Shown: piece after piece, positions 1-10,112 of the stretch
Layout of the letters: each line of letters opens with the position of its first letter
Numbering within the stretch: the first letter of the stretch is position 1
DNA from: Thermobifida halotolerans
Lineage (GTDB): Bacteria > Actinomycetota > Actinomycetes > Streptosporangiales > Streptosporangiaceae
Direction of reading: 5' to 3'
DNA: 64,000 nucleotides
NCBI RefSeq assembly: GCF_003574835.2
Contig: NZ_CP063196.1
Coordinates: 1,302,001-1,366,000 of the forward strand
The notes under the pieces: generated by a model
Databases searched by the model: none
The model's input: only the letters and a program-made list of their open reading frames with translations
What the model was told of the DNA's origin: nothing
Program-made: the position numbers and the translations under genes

Positions 1-1122
1 ATGGAACCGGTGACGCTGACGATGCAGAGCACCGCGCCGAAGGGCGCCGCCACGGGGCGGCGCTTCGAGGAGTACGCCGCGGCGGTGGAGGAGTGGTCCG
101 GAGGAAAGATCACCTTCGAGATCGCCTTCTCCAACGCCGTCGCCCCGCCGCAGGAGGTCGACGACGCGCTCGCCGACGGCCGCCTCGACGTCGGTTCGGT
201 CCTGCCCTCCCTGGAACCGGCGGAGTTTCCCGCCAACAACGTCCTGTGGGACGTCAGCTTCGTCGGCCGCCAGACCCCGGTCGACGGGCTGCTGCAGTGG
301 CACGGCGCGGTGCTGGAGACGGCCGCGCAACAGGAGGAGATCTACCGGGAGTTCGAGGACGCCGGGATGCACCTGCTGCTGCCCGCGTTCCAGTCGGGCG
401 CGATCGCCTACTCCTGCTCCGAGCCGCGCGCCGACCTGGACTCCCTGGACGGCGTCACGGTCGCCTCGCAGAGCCGGGTGCAGAACGGCCAGGTGGAGGC
501 GCTGGGCATGCAGCCGTCCACCGTCACCTACGCGGAGATGTTCGAGAGCCTGGAACGGGGCGTGGTCGACTGCACCCTCGGCACGTTCACCGTCGCCGCC
601 CTGGGCGGATTCATCCCCTCCGCGCCCTACTTCGTCGTCGATCCGGAGGTCGGCTTCGCCAACGCGGGCGGGGCGATCGCCGTCAGCCAGAGCCGCTGGG
701 AGTCCCTGCCGCTGGCCGCGCGGCAGCTGCTCTACGACCGCCTCGACGTGCTGCTGACCGCAAACTACGAGGCGACCTGGGACAACATCGCCGACGGGCT
801 CACCCAGGTCGAGGAGAACGGCGGCGAGGTCCTGCCGCTGGCCGCGGACGCGCGGGAGAGGCTCGCCGAGCACAACGAGCAGGTCCTGGCCGAGGCGGCC
901 GGAAACGACGCCGTCGGCGACGGCGGGGCGTTCGTCTCCGGACTGGAGGAGGCCCTGGAGTCCTGGGAGCAGAAGGTCCAGGAGTCGGGCGTTCCGAACG
1001 TGGACGTCGGCTACGACGCCTTCCTGGACTGGCACGCCCGGACCGACCCCGACCTGCAGCCCTACTTCGACCAACTGTGGAACGACGCGATGCGGCAGCG
1101 CCGCCCCGCCGGCGACGCCTGA
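1..1122 (+). CDS. TRAP transporter substrate-binding protein (DctP-like), 5' end cut by window
   Basis: This looks like the extracytoplasmic solute receptor of a tripartite ATP-independent periplasmic transporter, which binds small carboxylates and hands them to a DctQM membrane pair. The visible 373 residues run from the first beta strand (VTLTMQSTAPKG) through a typical helical hinge to a DctP-like tail. The signal peptide and lipobox are missing, so the ATG at base 1 is probably internal and the true start lies upstream of the window. No DctQ or DctM gene follows; any partners must lie upstream. It converges on the esterase gene and ends before a strong hairpin. Substrate cannot be read from the sequence. 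Confidence 0.8.
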   Translation: MEPVTLTMQSTAPKGAATGRRFEEYAAAVEEWSGGKITFEIAFSNAVAPPQEVDDALADGRLDVGSVLPSLEPAEFPANNVLWDVSFVGRQTPVDGLLQWHGAVLETAAQQEEIYREFEDAGMHLLLPAFQSGAIAYSCSEPRADLDSLDGVTVASQSRVQNGQVEALGMQPSTVTYAEMFESLERGVVDCTLGTFTVAALGGFIPSAPYFVVDPEVGFANAGGAIAVSQSRWESLPLAARQLLYDRLDVLLTANYEATWDNIADGLTQVEENGGEVLPLAADARERLAEHNEQVLAEAAGNDAVGDGGAFVSGLEEALESWEQKVQESGVPNVDVGYDAFLDWHARTDPDLQPYFDQLWNDAMRQRRPAGDA

Positions 1123-1145
1123 CGCGGCGCCGGCCCCGCGGCCGT

Positions 1146-1178
1146 CCGTGGTCCTCCCCCGCACGGGGAGGACCACGG
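1146..1178. terminator. Bidirectional hairpin terminator between convergent genes
   Basis: A perfect 14-bp stem (1146-1159 with 1165-1178) around a 5-nt loop lies 23 bases after the TRAP gene stop and 8 bases before the esterase stop. It has no U-tract, as is usual in high-GC actinobacteria, and can serve both strands. Confidence 0.75.
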
Positions 1179-1186
1179 AGCGCCCG

Positions 1187-2119
1187 CTAGGAGGAGCGGG
1201 CGAGCAGGTCCCGCAGCGCGGCGACGAGGTCGTCGACGGCCGCGCGCGCGGCGGGCACGGCCCCGGTGAGGCGGAAGAAGCCGTGGGTGAGGGACGGGTA
1301 CTCGGCGAGGCTGACCCGCACCCCGGCCTCGCGCAGCCGCTCGGCGTAGGCGACCCCCTCGTCGTGCAGCGGGTCGTGTCCGGCGACGACGACGTGGGCG
1401 GGCGGCAGACCGCCCACGTCGACGGCGCGCAGCGGGGACGCGGCCGGCAGGTCGCGCCGCGCCGCGTCGGGCAGGTAGTGGTCCCAGAACCAGCGCATGG
1501 ACTCCGCGCCGATGGGGAAGGCGTCGGCGTGGGTCCGGTAGGAGTCGCGGGTGAGGTCGTGGTCGGTCACCGGGTAGACGAGGACCTGGAAGTCCAGCGC
1601 GGGCCCGTGCTCGTCGCGGGCGCGCAGGGCGCAGGCCGCGGCGAGGTTGCCGCCCGCGCTGTCCCCGCCCACCCCGAGCGGACCGTCGCCGGCGATCGTG
1701 TCCGCCACGTGCCCCAGTACGGCGTAGGCGTCGTCGAGGGGGGTGGGGAAGGGGTGCTCGGGGGCGAGCCGGTAGTCGACGCTCACCACGGTCCAGTCCA
1801 GCCGGTCGGCGACGAACCGGCACAGTTCGTCGCAGTAGTCGAGGTCTCCGGTGACCCAACCGCCGCCGTGCAGGTAGACGAGCGTGGCGCGGGTCGGCCC
1901 GGCGGCGGGGGAGTAGACGCGTGCGCCGATCTCGGCGTCGGCCACGGGGACGCGGATGTCGGTGACCGAGTGCAGGGCGGGACCGCCGGAGCAGGCGCCG
2001 TGGCCCGCGACCACGCGGGCGCGCGCCTCCGCGGGGCTGATGGTGTGCAGGGGAGGGGCCGCCGCCGCGGCGGCGGTGGCCGCCAGGGCGGCGATCGCCG
2101 GATCCATGGGCGTGGTCAT
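1187..2119 (-). CDS. Alpha/beta hydrolase, hormone-sensitive-lipase (HSL) type esterase
   Basis: A 310-residue alpha/beta hydrolase that should cleave short-chain carboxylic esters in the cytoplasm. The HGGGW oxyanion-hole motif is at residues 84-88 and the GDSAG nucleophile elbow at 152-156 (Ser154). The acid is probably in GHDPLHDEG and the catalytic His in SLTHGFF near the C-terminus. The ATG at 2119 is preferred because CTGGAGG stands just upstream; the reading frame continues further but without a ribosome site. It is divergent from the OYE/dienoyl-CoA reductase gene across an AT-rich spacer. A Baeyer-Villiger enzyme lies nearby, so ester hydrolysis downstream of ketone oxidation is a plausible but unproven role. 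Confidence 0.9.
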   Translation of the reverse strand: MTTPMDPAIAALAATAAAAAAPPLHTISPAEARARVVAGHGACSGGPALHSVTDIRVPVADAEIGARVYSPAAGPTRATLVYLHGGGWVTGDLDYCDELCRFVADRLDWTVVSVDYRLAPEHPFPTPLDDAYAVLGHVADTIAGDGPLGVGGDSAGGNLAAACALRARDEHGPALDFQVLVYPVTDHDLTRDSYRTHADAFPIGAESMRWFWDHYLPDAARRDLPAASPLRAVDVGGLPPAHVVVAGHDPLHDEGVAYAERLREAGVRVSLAEYPSLTHGFFRLTGAVPAARAAVDDLVAALRDLLARSS

Positions 2120-2312
2120 CGAGCCTCCAGAGGTCGCGGGCGGAACGGGGAGCGCCGGGGGACACCCGTCCCCGACGCGGAGACACCGGTTGTCCCGGCA
2201 GCAACAGAACAGTCTTTTGACCAATTTAATCCTAATGATAATAATAAATAACTGTCGGTGGGCACCCGTCCTGACGGAACCGGCCGACCGCACCCCCCGA
2301 AAGGTGCCTGTC
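2120..2312. promoter_or_regulatory. Divergent promoter region with AT-rich core
   Basis: The spacer between the divergent esterase and OYE genes contains an unusually AT-rich stretch (about 2213-2252, with repeated TAAT/ATAAT) in otherwise 70% GC DNA. Both promoters are probably here. No perfect operator palindrome was found. Confidence 0.55.
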
Positions 2313-4283
2313 ATGGAAAAGTCGGACACGACGCAGTTCCCCCACCTGTTCACCCCGGTCCGCGTGGGCCGGATGGACCTGCCCAACCGGATCATGGCCA
2401 CGCCGCACGCCACCCCGATCGGCAACCTGTGGAGCGCCGACGAGGCGGAGGCCGACCGCAACATCGCCTACTGGGCGGCGCGGGCCCGCGCCGGACTGGG
2501 CTGGGTGGGCGGAATCAGCGCCGCGCTGGAGAACCACCTGGTCCCCGGCTTCGAACCCACCGGCGTGGGCGCGACCGTCCACGGGGTGTTCCGCCTGCCC
2601 CACTTCCACGACCGCGTCCGCAAGCTCTCCGACACCCTGCACGAGGCCGGGGCCCGCGTCACCGCGCAGATCATCATGCAGGGCGGCATGCCGCACGGCC
2701 CCTCACCCGCCGTCACCGCCTACGTCGCCAACCAGGTGTCGCACGGACTCGACCGCGGCGAGATCGCCTGGTTCGTCGACGAGTACGCCGAGTCGGCCAG
2801 GCGCGGCCAGCAGGCCGGACTGGACGGCGTCGAACTGCACGCCAACCACGACGACCTGCTGGAGTGGTTCCTCTCCCCGGCCTCCAACCACCGTGACGAC
2901 GCCTACGGCGGCGACCTCGCGGGCCGGATGCGCTTCATCACCGAGATCATCGACGCCGTCCGCGCCGAGGTCGGCCCCGACTTCACCCTGGGCGTGCGGA
3001 TGAACCTCTACCAGACGCTCGACGGCGGCTACGACGCGGCCGGAGGCGTGGAGATCGCCAGGGCGCTGGAGGCCACCGGAAAGGTCGACTACCTGTCGCT
3101 GGCCGTGGGCGACAACTGGGGAGCGCCCAGCTACATCCAGCCCCACCACTACCCGCAGGCCCACTGGGCGGAGTTGGCCGCGCAGGTCAGGCGGGCCGTC
3201 TCCCTGCCCGTCGTCTACACCGGCCGGGTCACCGGCCCGCGGGCCGCCGAGGAGGTCGTCGCCAGGGGCCACGCCGACCTGGTCGGCATGGCCCGCGCGA
3301 TCATCACCGACCCCGAGATCGTCGCCAAGGCGAAGGAGGGCCGCGTCCACGAGATCCGCCCGTGCATCGGCTGCAACGAGTGCATCCACCGCCGCCTCGT
3401 CGACAAGCTCCCCTTCGCCTGCGCGGTCAACCCGCACGCCTCCCGCGAGGTCGACGGCCCGCCGCCCCCGGCCCGGACCCCCAGGCGCGTGCTGGTGGTC
3501 GGCGGCGGCCCGGCGGGCATGGAACTGGCCGGACTGCTCGCCGAACGCGGACACCCGGTCACCCTGTGGGAGCGCGAGGCGGAACTGGGCGGCCAGATGC
3601 GCGTCGCGGCCCGCGCCACCGAGAACGCCGCCTACCGCGACTTCGTCATCTGGCAGGAGGACCGGCTGCGGCGAGCGGGTGTCAGGGTCGAGTTCGGCAG
3701 GAACGCCACCGCCCGCGACGTGATGGAGTTCGGCGCGGACGTGGTCGCCGTGGCCACCGGCGCCCAACCCCGGACGCTGCCGATCCCGGGCGCGGACGCG
3801 CCGTTCGTCGTCGACGGCCGCGACGTGATGACCGGAACGGCGCGGGTGGGCGGGCGCGTCGCGGTCATCGCCGCCGAGGACCACATGCAGCCGCTGACCA
3901 TTGCCGGGTTCCTCGCCGACCGAGGCCACCGGGTCCACCTCGTCTACCAGACCCCCGGCCCGGCCCCGCTCGTCGGCAAGTACACCATCGGCGCCCCCCT
4001 GGCCAGGCTCACCGCGGCGGGCGCGGAGTTCACGTTCATGAGCCGGGTGGTGCGGATCGAGCGGGGACGGCTGGAGACCCGCAACGTCTACTCCGACGTC
4101 CCCGGCGAGGTCACCGGCGTCGACAGCGTGGTCATGGCCGCGGGAGGCCTCCCCGACGACGGCCTCTACCACGAGCTGAAGCGGGCGGGCCACCCCGACG
4201 TGCACCTGCTCGGCGACGCCTACGCGCCCCGGCGGATCACCTTCGCCACCCAGCAGGCCCACGCGCTGGCGGCGCTGGTCTAG
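2313..4283 (+). CDS. NADH:flavin oxidoreductase / 2,4-dienoyl-CoA reductase-like (OYE family, two-domain)
   Basis: A 656-residue iron-sulfur flavoenzyme with the layout of 2,4-dienoyl-CoA reductase and trimethylamine dehydrogenase. An N-terminal FMN TIM barrel (about 1-345) is followed by a cysteine cluster starting near residue 351 (CIGCNEC and a further Cys 13 residues on) for a 4Fe-4S centre, then a C-terminal FAD/NAD(P) Rossmann region opening with GGGPAGMELAG near 396. Such enzymes reduce activated C=C bonds or demethylate amines; the substrate is not known. The ATG at 2313 follows GAAAGGTG and starts where homologues start (FPHLFTPVRVG). The frame is open for over 350 bases upstream, but without a sensible start. 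A hairpin follows the stop. Confidence 0.9.
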   Translation: MEKSDTTQFPHLFTPVRVGRMDLPNRIMATPHATPIGNLWSADEAEADRNIAYWAARARAGLGWVGGISAALENHLVPGFEPTGVGATVHGVFRLPHFHDRVRKLSDTLHEAGARVTAQIIMQGGMPHGPSPAVTAYVANQVSHGLDRGEIAWFVDEYAESARRGQQAGLDGVELHANHDDLLEWFLSPASNHRDDAYGGDLAGRMRFITEIIDAVRAEVGPDFTLGVRMNLYQTLDGGYDAAGGVEIARALEATGKVDYLSLAVGDNWGAPSYIQPHHYPQAHWAELAAQVRRAVSLPVVYTGRVTGPRAAEEVVARGHADLVGMARAIITDPEIVAKAKEGRVHEIRPCIGCNECIHRRLVDKLPFACAVNPHASREVDGPPPPARTPRRVLVVGGGPAGMELAGLLAERGHPVTLWEREAELGGQMRVAARATENAAYRDFVIWQEDRLRRAGVRVEFGRNATARDVMEFGADVVAVATGAQPRTLPIPGADAPFVVDGRDVMTGTARVGGRVAVIAAEDHMQPLTIAGFLADRGHRVHLVYQTPGPAPLVGKYTIGAPLARLTAAGAEFTFMSRVVRIERGRLETRNVYSDVPGEVTGVDSVVMAAGGLPDDGLYHELKRAGHPDVHLLGDAYAPRRITFATQQAHALAALV

Positions 4284-4374
4284 GTTGGCGGGACCCGGGG
4301 AAGCCGCCGCTTCCCGGCGACCGCCCTCCACGCCGGGAGCACCGGGCACCCGGCAGGGAGCGGGGAGTCCCCTG

Positions 4375-4406
4375 CCGCCGTCTCCTCTCCCACGAGGAGA
4401 CGGCGG
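4375..4406. terminator. Hairpin downstream of the OYE gene
   Basis: A perfect 12-bp stem (4375-4386 with 4395-4406) with an 8-nt loop lies 92 bases after the OYE stop codon. It is the likely terminator of that transcript. Confidence 0.6.
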
Positions 4407-4930
4407 CACGGGACCGGCTCTCCCGTTCCGGTCCCGGCCGTCCCGCGCCCGCCCGGTGAGAAGAGCGGAGCCTCCGGCTCCTCGGCAGGGCCGCGTGGAC
4501 CACGCGGGCCCGGGCTTCCCAGGGCCCGAGAAGATCTCTTCGCGCGGCAGGTGAGTCCGGATGACCAGGTAGAACGGTCCGTCGGGAACCGGGAGCCGGT
4601 TCGCGGCGTTCTCCTGCGGCTTCCCCGGGCCGACCCCACCGCCACGTCTCGGACCTGGTCGGTCGGGCCCTTCTCCGACGACGCCCGGGGCGTCCTCCGG
4701 GAGACCGACGACACGCTGCGGGGCAGGTGCGCGCCGACCCGACGCCGGAGGAGGGCGACGCGTTCGGCCACGCCGGGTCCGGCGATCGGTACAGCGCGGA
4801 CAGACCGGACATCTCCGACTGTACGCGGCGGATCTTCGAGGAGGTCTTCCCCGAATCCCGGCGCCGGTTCTGACGGTGGGGGCGTCCGACCCGGTTGCGC
4901 CCCGCCGTCGTCAGAACCACCGCGGTGGTG
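4407..4930. other. Intergenic spacer with no intact gene
   Basis: No convincing gene is present. One short plus-strand stretch ending in TGA at about 4873 reads like the acidic/basic tail of a real protein (ISDCTRRIFEEVF) but has no start or upstream domain, so it may be a gene relic. The rest is GC-rich and partly self-complementary. Confidence 0.4.
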
Positions 4931-6601
<1,671 letters not shown>

Positions 6602-6620
6602 CTAACAATATTACTGTTGG
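6602..6620. promoter_or_regulatory. Quasi-palindromic operator upstream of the BVMO gene
   Basis: The 19-bp sequence CTAACAATATTACTGTTGG, 43 bases upstream of the BVMO start, matches its own reverse complement at 14 of 19 positions, in an AT-rich patch where the promoter should be. It is a candidate repressor site; no regulator gene is adjacent. Confidence 0.45.
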
Positions 6621-6760
6621 TGGTGAAGGGTCCTTGGACCCTGACTTCGGCCCCTCCGGACCAGCGCCGCAGGTGCCGGGGACCGCTCCGGCAACCGGGG
6701 GGCGGTTGCGCCGCGGTCGCGGCCCGGAACGCGACCGCGCCGGGGTGCACACGCCGCCGG

Positions 6761-7126
6761 TCAGTCGGCGGCGGTGGCGGCCGGGGCGGGGAGCGCGATC
6801 CGGGTGACGACGACGGACACCGAGACGGGCGCGAGATAGGCGGGACCGGTGAGGAGCCGGGTGGTCACCGAGGCGCGCACCGCGCGGGCGACGTCCAGGG
6901 CGCGGAGGCGTCCGTCCAGGACGCACCGCACCTCCACGTGCCAGCCGTCGGGCCGGTCGACGCGGACGTCCGCCTCCTCCGCGTCGACCGTGTGGTCGCA
7001 GCGCCGTCGGGCGCCGTCCCCGTCGGGCGGTTCCCCGGGCCGGGGCTGCAGACCGACGACACCGGGAACGGCGAGCGCCACCCGCGCCGCGGTCTCGGCG
7101 ATCTGCTGTGCCGTGGTTGTGCTCAC
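6761..7126 (-). CDS. Asp23/Gls24-family protein (third copy of the operon)
   Basis: A 121-residue Asp23-like protein, last gene of the envelope-stress operon. It has the family pattern of an N-terminal helix ending in VPGV, a strand pair (EVRCVLDGRLRALDVAR), an Arg-rich helix and a closing hydrophobic strand (VSVSVVVTRIAL). The GTG at 7126 overlaps the sigma-factor stop as GTGA, which implies translational coupling. Asp23 of firmicutes is a membrane-associated protein anchored by AmaP and linked to cell-envelope stress; an equivalent role here is inferred. It lacks the long linker of the first copy. Confidence 0.75.
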   Translation of the reverse strand: MSTTTAQQIAETAARVALAVPGVVGLQPRPGEPPDGDGARRRCDHTVDAEEADVRVDRPDGWHVEVRCVLDGRLRALDVARAVRASVTTRLLTGPAYLAPVSVSVVVTRIALPAPAATAAD

Positions 7127-8106
7127 CGCTCCTCTCCGGGAACTCCGGGCGGCGGTTCCAACAGGTCGACGATCTCCAGGTCCACGCCGTCCAGGTCCAG
7201 GCCGAGGATACGCTCGGCGGAGCCGAGGACGCTGAGGCGGGTCCGCCGGGCCGGTCCGGCCAGGGGAGCGTGCGGCGCGACGGCCAGGGTCATGGCCGCG
7301 CGGACCCGCCCGTCCCGCAGGGTGAGGCGGCAGCCGGCGGCGCGCACGCCGGCGACCGAGTCGGCCGCCGCGCGCAGCACCCTGGCCGCGGCCGTGTCGA
7401 GGAGCCACAGCTCCTCCCCGGGGTCCCCCAGCGGCAGCGGTCGGCCGGGAGCGGCGACGGCGCGGACGGCGGCCACCACCCGGTCGGCGAGCGCGTCCCG
7501 GTCGACCGCCGTCGGCCGTTCGCGCAGGCGGCGGGCGGCCTCCGCCAGCCGGTCCGGTGCGGCGGCGGGGCCCGCCCCGGCCAGGAGGCGGTGTGCCCGC
7601 AGCAGCCGGGCGCGCACGGTCCGCTCGCCGCTGCGCGTGGCGTAGGCGACCTCGTCGAGGGAGAGTTCCTGCAGTTCGTGCAGTACCCAGCAGGCGCGCT
7701 GCCCGGGCGGGAGCAGGGTGAGGGCGCGGGCGAGGGCGTCCTCGGCGGGAAGTGGGCGCTCGGGGACGCCGCCGGGCTCGGGGGAGGAACGGCCGCGCGT
7801 GGCGTTGCGGAACCGGTCGGTGACGGCTCGGTGCATCCAGACGCCGAACGCGCGGTCGCGGAGCAGCTCCGGCAGGCGCTGCCAGGCGCCGACGAACGCC
7901 TCCTCGACGGTGTCCTCGGCGGCCGCCCGGTCGCCGAGCAGCCGGTGGGCCAGCGCGACCACGGCCGCGCCGTGGCGGCGCACCAGCTCGGCGAAGGCGT
8001 CGTCGTCTCCCTCGGCGGCCCGGACGGTGAGCAGCCGGTCGTCCGGGCGGGCGGTCTCGGCCGCGGCGGCCGTCTCCCCACCGCGAATCAGGGGCCTGTC
8101 GCCCAT
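7123..8106 (-). CDS. ECF-type sigma-70 factor with an Asp23-like C-terminal extension
   Basis: A 327-residue protein with sigma region 2 (about 33-104, DAFAELVRRHG to AVTDRFRNATRG) and region 4 (about 121-176, LPPGQRACWVLHELQELSLDEVA and a helix-turn-helix), so it should direct RNA polymerase to stress promoters. Beyond region 4 there are about 150 more residues. From about 235 these follow the Asp23 fold pattern (VAGVRAAGCRLTL, then SAERILGLDLDGVDLEIVDL), alignable by eye with the Asp23 protein encoded at 10113..10589. ECF factors usually end after region 4 at about 180 residues. The ATG at 8106 has AAAGGAG. It is coupled by GTGA to the next Asp23 gene and no anti-sigma gene is seen. Confidence 0.8.
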   Translation of the reverse strand: MGDRPLIRGGETAAAAETARPDDRLLTVRAAEGDDDAFAELVRRHGAAVVALAHRLLGDRAAAEDTVEEAFVGAWQRLPELLRDRAFGVWMHRAVTDRFRNATRGRSSPEPGGVPERPLPAEDALARALTLLPPGQRACWVLHELQELSLDEVAYATRSGERTVRARLLRAHRLLAGAGPAAAPDRLAEAARRLRERPTAVDRDALADRVVAAVRAVAAPGRPLPLGDPGEELWLLDTAAARVLRAAADSVAGVRAAGCRLTLRDGRVRAAMTLAVAPHAPLAGPARRTRLSVLGSAERILGLDLDGVDLEIVDLLEPPPGVPGEER

Positions 8107-8165
8107 TCTCACTCCTTTGCGTCCTCGGCCGGTTCGGTGCGGGGCGTCGCCGCGCGGCGGCGGGG

Positions 8166-8762
8166 CTACTCGGCGCGCCGGGTGCGGTGCCGTGCGACCC
8201 GGAACCGCGCCTCGGCGGGCAGGGCGTCCCAGCCGGTGGAGTGGACGGCGCGCCGTAGCGGCCCCGACCACAGGCGGCGCAGTACCGCCATCGGCGCTCC
8301 GCGCGGGGTGAGCGTGACGGCGACCAGTGCTCGGGGGCGCCGGGCTCCGCCGGTGATCCGGGCGCGGGCACGGTCGACATCCGGCAGTCGGGCGGTGTCG
8401 TCGGCGATGGCGTCGGCCAGCGCGCCGCCGTCCAGGGTGGTGCCGCCGTCCGGGGTGGTGCCGCCGGGCGGCGGTATCTCCAGGTCGGGCTGCCCGCGGC
8501 GGCCCAGGAGCCACCACAGCGCCAGTAGTGCCAGGAGCACGGTCGGGACCAGCCACCACCAGAACTGGTCGGTGAGGCCGGTCAGGGCGGCGCGGTCGAG
8601 CAGCGTCCCGCGCGGGTTCGACCAGGGCCACCCGCCGGGGAGCGCGAGGCCCCAGCGCCGGTAGAGGTCCAGGCCGCCGGCGAGCGCGAGAAGGCCGCCG
8701 ACCAGCAGGACGAGGCCGATCAGGGCCAGCAGGATCCGGTTGGTCGCGGTGCGTGTGTTCAT
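8166..8762 (-). CDS. amaP: Alkaline-shock-response membrane anchor protein (AmaP-like)
   Basis: A 198-residue membrane protein with two predicted transmembrane helices, about residues 9-29 (RILLALIGLVLLVGGLLAL) and 66-88 (FWWWLVPTVLLALLALWWLLG), followed by a cytoplasmic C-terminal domain. This is the arrangement of AmaP, which holds Asp23 at the membrane. The ATG at 8762 follows GGAGGAGG. It sits between the DUF6286-type gene and the sigma factor in a run of seven minus-strand genes. The identification rests on topology, length and operon context rather than on a catalytic motif. Confidence 0.75.
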   Translation of the reverse strand: MNTRTATNRILLALIGLVLLVGGLLALAGGLDLYRRWGLALPGGWPWSNPRGTLLDRAALTGLTDQFWWWLVPTVLLALLALWWLLGRRGQPDLEIPPPGGTTPDGGTTLDGGALADAIADDTARLPDVDRARARITGGARRPRALVAVTLTPRGAPMAVLRRLWSGPLRRAVHSTGWDALPAEARFRVARHRTRRAE

Positions 8763-8797
8763 CGGCCTCCTCCGATCCGTGTGTCCTGCCGCGCCGG

Positions 8798-9454
8798 TCA
8801 GCGCAGCCGCCGCGTGCGCACGGCGATCCGCGGGGTACGCGCCGGTCCGAGGGCGTCGACCTGTTCGCGCAGCACGTCCGTCACCTCGCCGCGGACCTCG
8901 CGCGGGTCGCGGAAGCGCACGTCCACCCGGGCGCGGACGCGGCGTCGGCCCACGCGCACCCGGACCCGGCCCACACCGGGAACGCGCATGAGCGCGTCGC
9001 GGAGCAGCAGGGCCGCGCCCGCGCGGTCCAGATAGGCGTCCGTCGGGTTGGGAGCGTCCCCGGGCGCCGCCAGGGGCAGCCAGTTGCGCAGGCCCGGGGT
9101 GAGGGCGATCACCAGCAGCCACACCCCCACAGCCGCGGCGACGGCGGCACCCGCGAGCACCCAGGGGTCGCCCAGGGGGCGGGTGGTCAGTTCCTCGGTC
9201 AGGCCGAGGAGCCAGTTGCCCGTCGCGGCTCCGGCCCACACGGCGGCGGCGCCGTAGAGCAGGGCCGTGCAGGCGGCCAGCACCGCCAGCGCCACCAGCG
9301 CCGCCGGGATGTCCCGCCGCGACCACAGCCTCCGCGACCGGTGCGGTCGGAGGTCCGGCACGGCGGAGGCGCCCGCGTCGGTGGGGCCCGGTGCGGGCTC
9401 CCGTACCGAAGCGGCGGGAGAGGCGTTCGGGGACGGCGGGCGGTCCAGGGTCAT
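8798..9454 (-). CDS. DUF6286-type membrane protein of the Asp23 operon
   Basis: A 218-residue protein with an N-terminal Pro-rich cytoplasmic stretch of about 45 residues, two transmembrane segments (about 50-72 and 98-117) and a C-terminal soluble domain rich in Arg and Val (VPGVGRVRVRVGRRRVRARVDVRF) that itself has the strand-helix rhythm of an Asp23-like module. This matches proteins labelled DUF6286 in actinobacterial Asp23 operons. AGGAG precedes the ATG at 9454. Function is unknown; context suggests an envelope partner of the Asp23 proteins. Confidence 0.7.
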   Translation of the reverse strand: MTLDRPPSPNASPAASVREPAPGPTDAGASAVPDLRPHRSRRLWSRRDIPAALVALAVLAACTALLYGAAAVWAGAATGNWLLGLTEELTTRPLGDPWVLAGAAVAAAVGVWLLVIALTPGLRNWLPLAAPGDAPNPTDAYLDRAGAALLLRDALMRVPGVGRVRVRVGRRRVRARVDVRFRDPREVRGEVTDVLREQVDALGPARTPRIAVRTRRLR

Positions 9455-9472
9455 GGCGTGCTCCTGACCGGG

Positions 9473-9895
9473 TCAGCGGACGCGTCCGCGGCCGGGGCCG
9501 CCGGTGAGGACGAGACGCCGGACGGTGAGGGCGGTCTCGTCCACGGCCAGGCCGGTCAGCGCGGTGACCCGTCGGTTGATCCGATCCTGCAGGTCGCCTG
9601 CGGCACGGGCGATGTCGACGGGGTAGGGCAGGTCGAGGGCGAGCGTGACCTGGGCCGAGTCGCCGATCACGGTCGCCGACGCCTCGGGCTCGCCGAGTCC
9701 GAGGCGGTCCGGTGGCGCGTCGAACCGCTCCTCCAGCGCCTCCCGGGCGGCGCTGGCCGCGATCTTGGCCACCACCCGGTCGGAGACCGTGGTCGCGCCC
9801 CGCTCGGCGGGCGGCGGAAGACTTCCGGCGGGTTCCTGTCCACCTGGAGGGGCCGGTGCCGGGACGACCGGTCCGGTGGAAGGCGCCGCCGTCAC
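9473..9895 (-). CDS. Asp23/Gls24-family envelope stress protein (second copy)
   Basis: A 140-residue protein with a Pro-rich N-terminus, then the Asp23 core: TTVSDRVVAKIAASAAREAL, the strand ATVIGDSAQVTLALDLPYPVD, a helix of DLQDRINRRVTALTG and the closing VRRLVLTGG. The start is taken as GTG at 9895, which overlaps the stop of the small membrane protein as GTGA. The longer frame reaching 10078 would overlap that gene entirely and has no ribosome site. It is the third gene of the operon. Confidence 0.75.
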   Translation of the reverse strand: MTAAPSTGPVVPAPAPPGGQEPAGSLPPPAERGATTVSDRVVAKIAASAAREALEERFDAPPDRLGLGEPEASATVIGDSAQVTLALDLPYPVDIARAAGDLQDRINRRVTALTGLAVDETALTVRRLVLTGGPGRGRVR

Positions 9896-10071
9896 CGCCG
9901 CCCCCACTGCCGGGTGAACTCGCCCACGTCGATGGTGCCGCTCAGGGCGAGGCCGGCCACCAGACCGACCGCTCCGAGTACGGCCACCAGCAGGAACGCC
10001 CAGAACCCGCCGAACGCGCCGGCGAAACCCAACGCCATGCCGGCGGCCAGGCCCACGGTCGCTCGGTTCAT
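9892..10071 (-). CDS. Small DUF2273-like membrane protein of the Asp23 operon
   Basis: A 59-residue hydrophobic protein with two transmembrane helices (about 5-22 and 26-46) and a short charged tail (GEFTRQWGRR). Small DUF2273-type membrane proteins are regular members of Asp23/AmaP operons, where they help tether Asp23. The ATG at 10071 is used; a GTG directly before it is the alternative. AGGAAG lies upstream at a slightly long distance. Its stop overlaps the next start. Confidence 0.7.
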   Translation of the reverse strand: MNRATVGLAAGMALGFAGAFGGFWAFLLVAVLGAVGLVAGLALSGTIDVGEFTRQWGRR

Positions 10072-10112
10072 CACTCACTTCTTCCTGTCTCGCTGCGGGT
10101 GTGCGTCGCGGC

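Noticed and set aside
2203-2212. Ten-base match (CTGTTCTGTT in reverse) to the MFS operator
   Set aside because: It lacks the flanking GTTTTG/CAAAAC arms and is far from the cluster; a match of this length can be chance.
4724-4873. Coding-like tail in the spacer after the OYE gene
   Set aside because: It has no start codon, ribosome site or recognisable domain, so it is only mentioned in the spacer entry.
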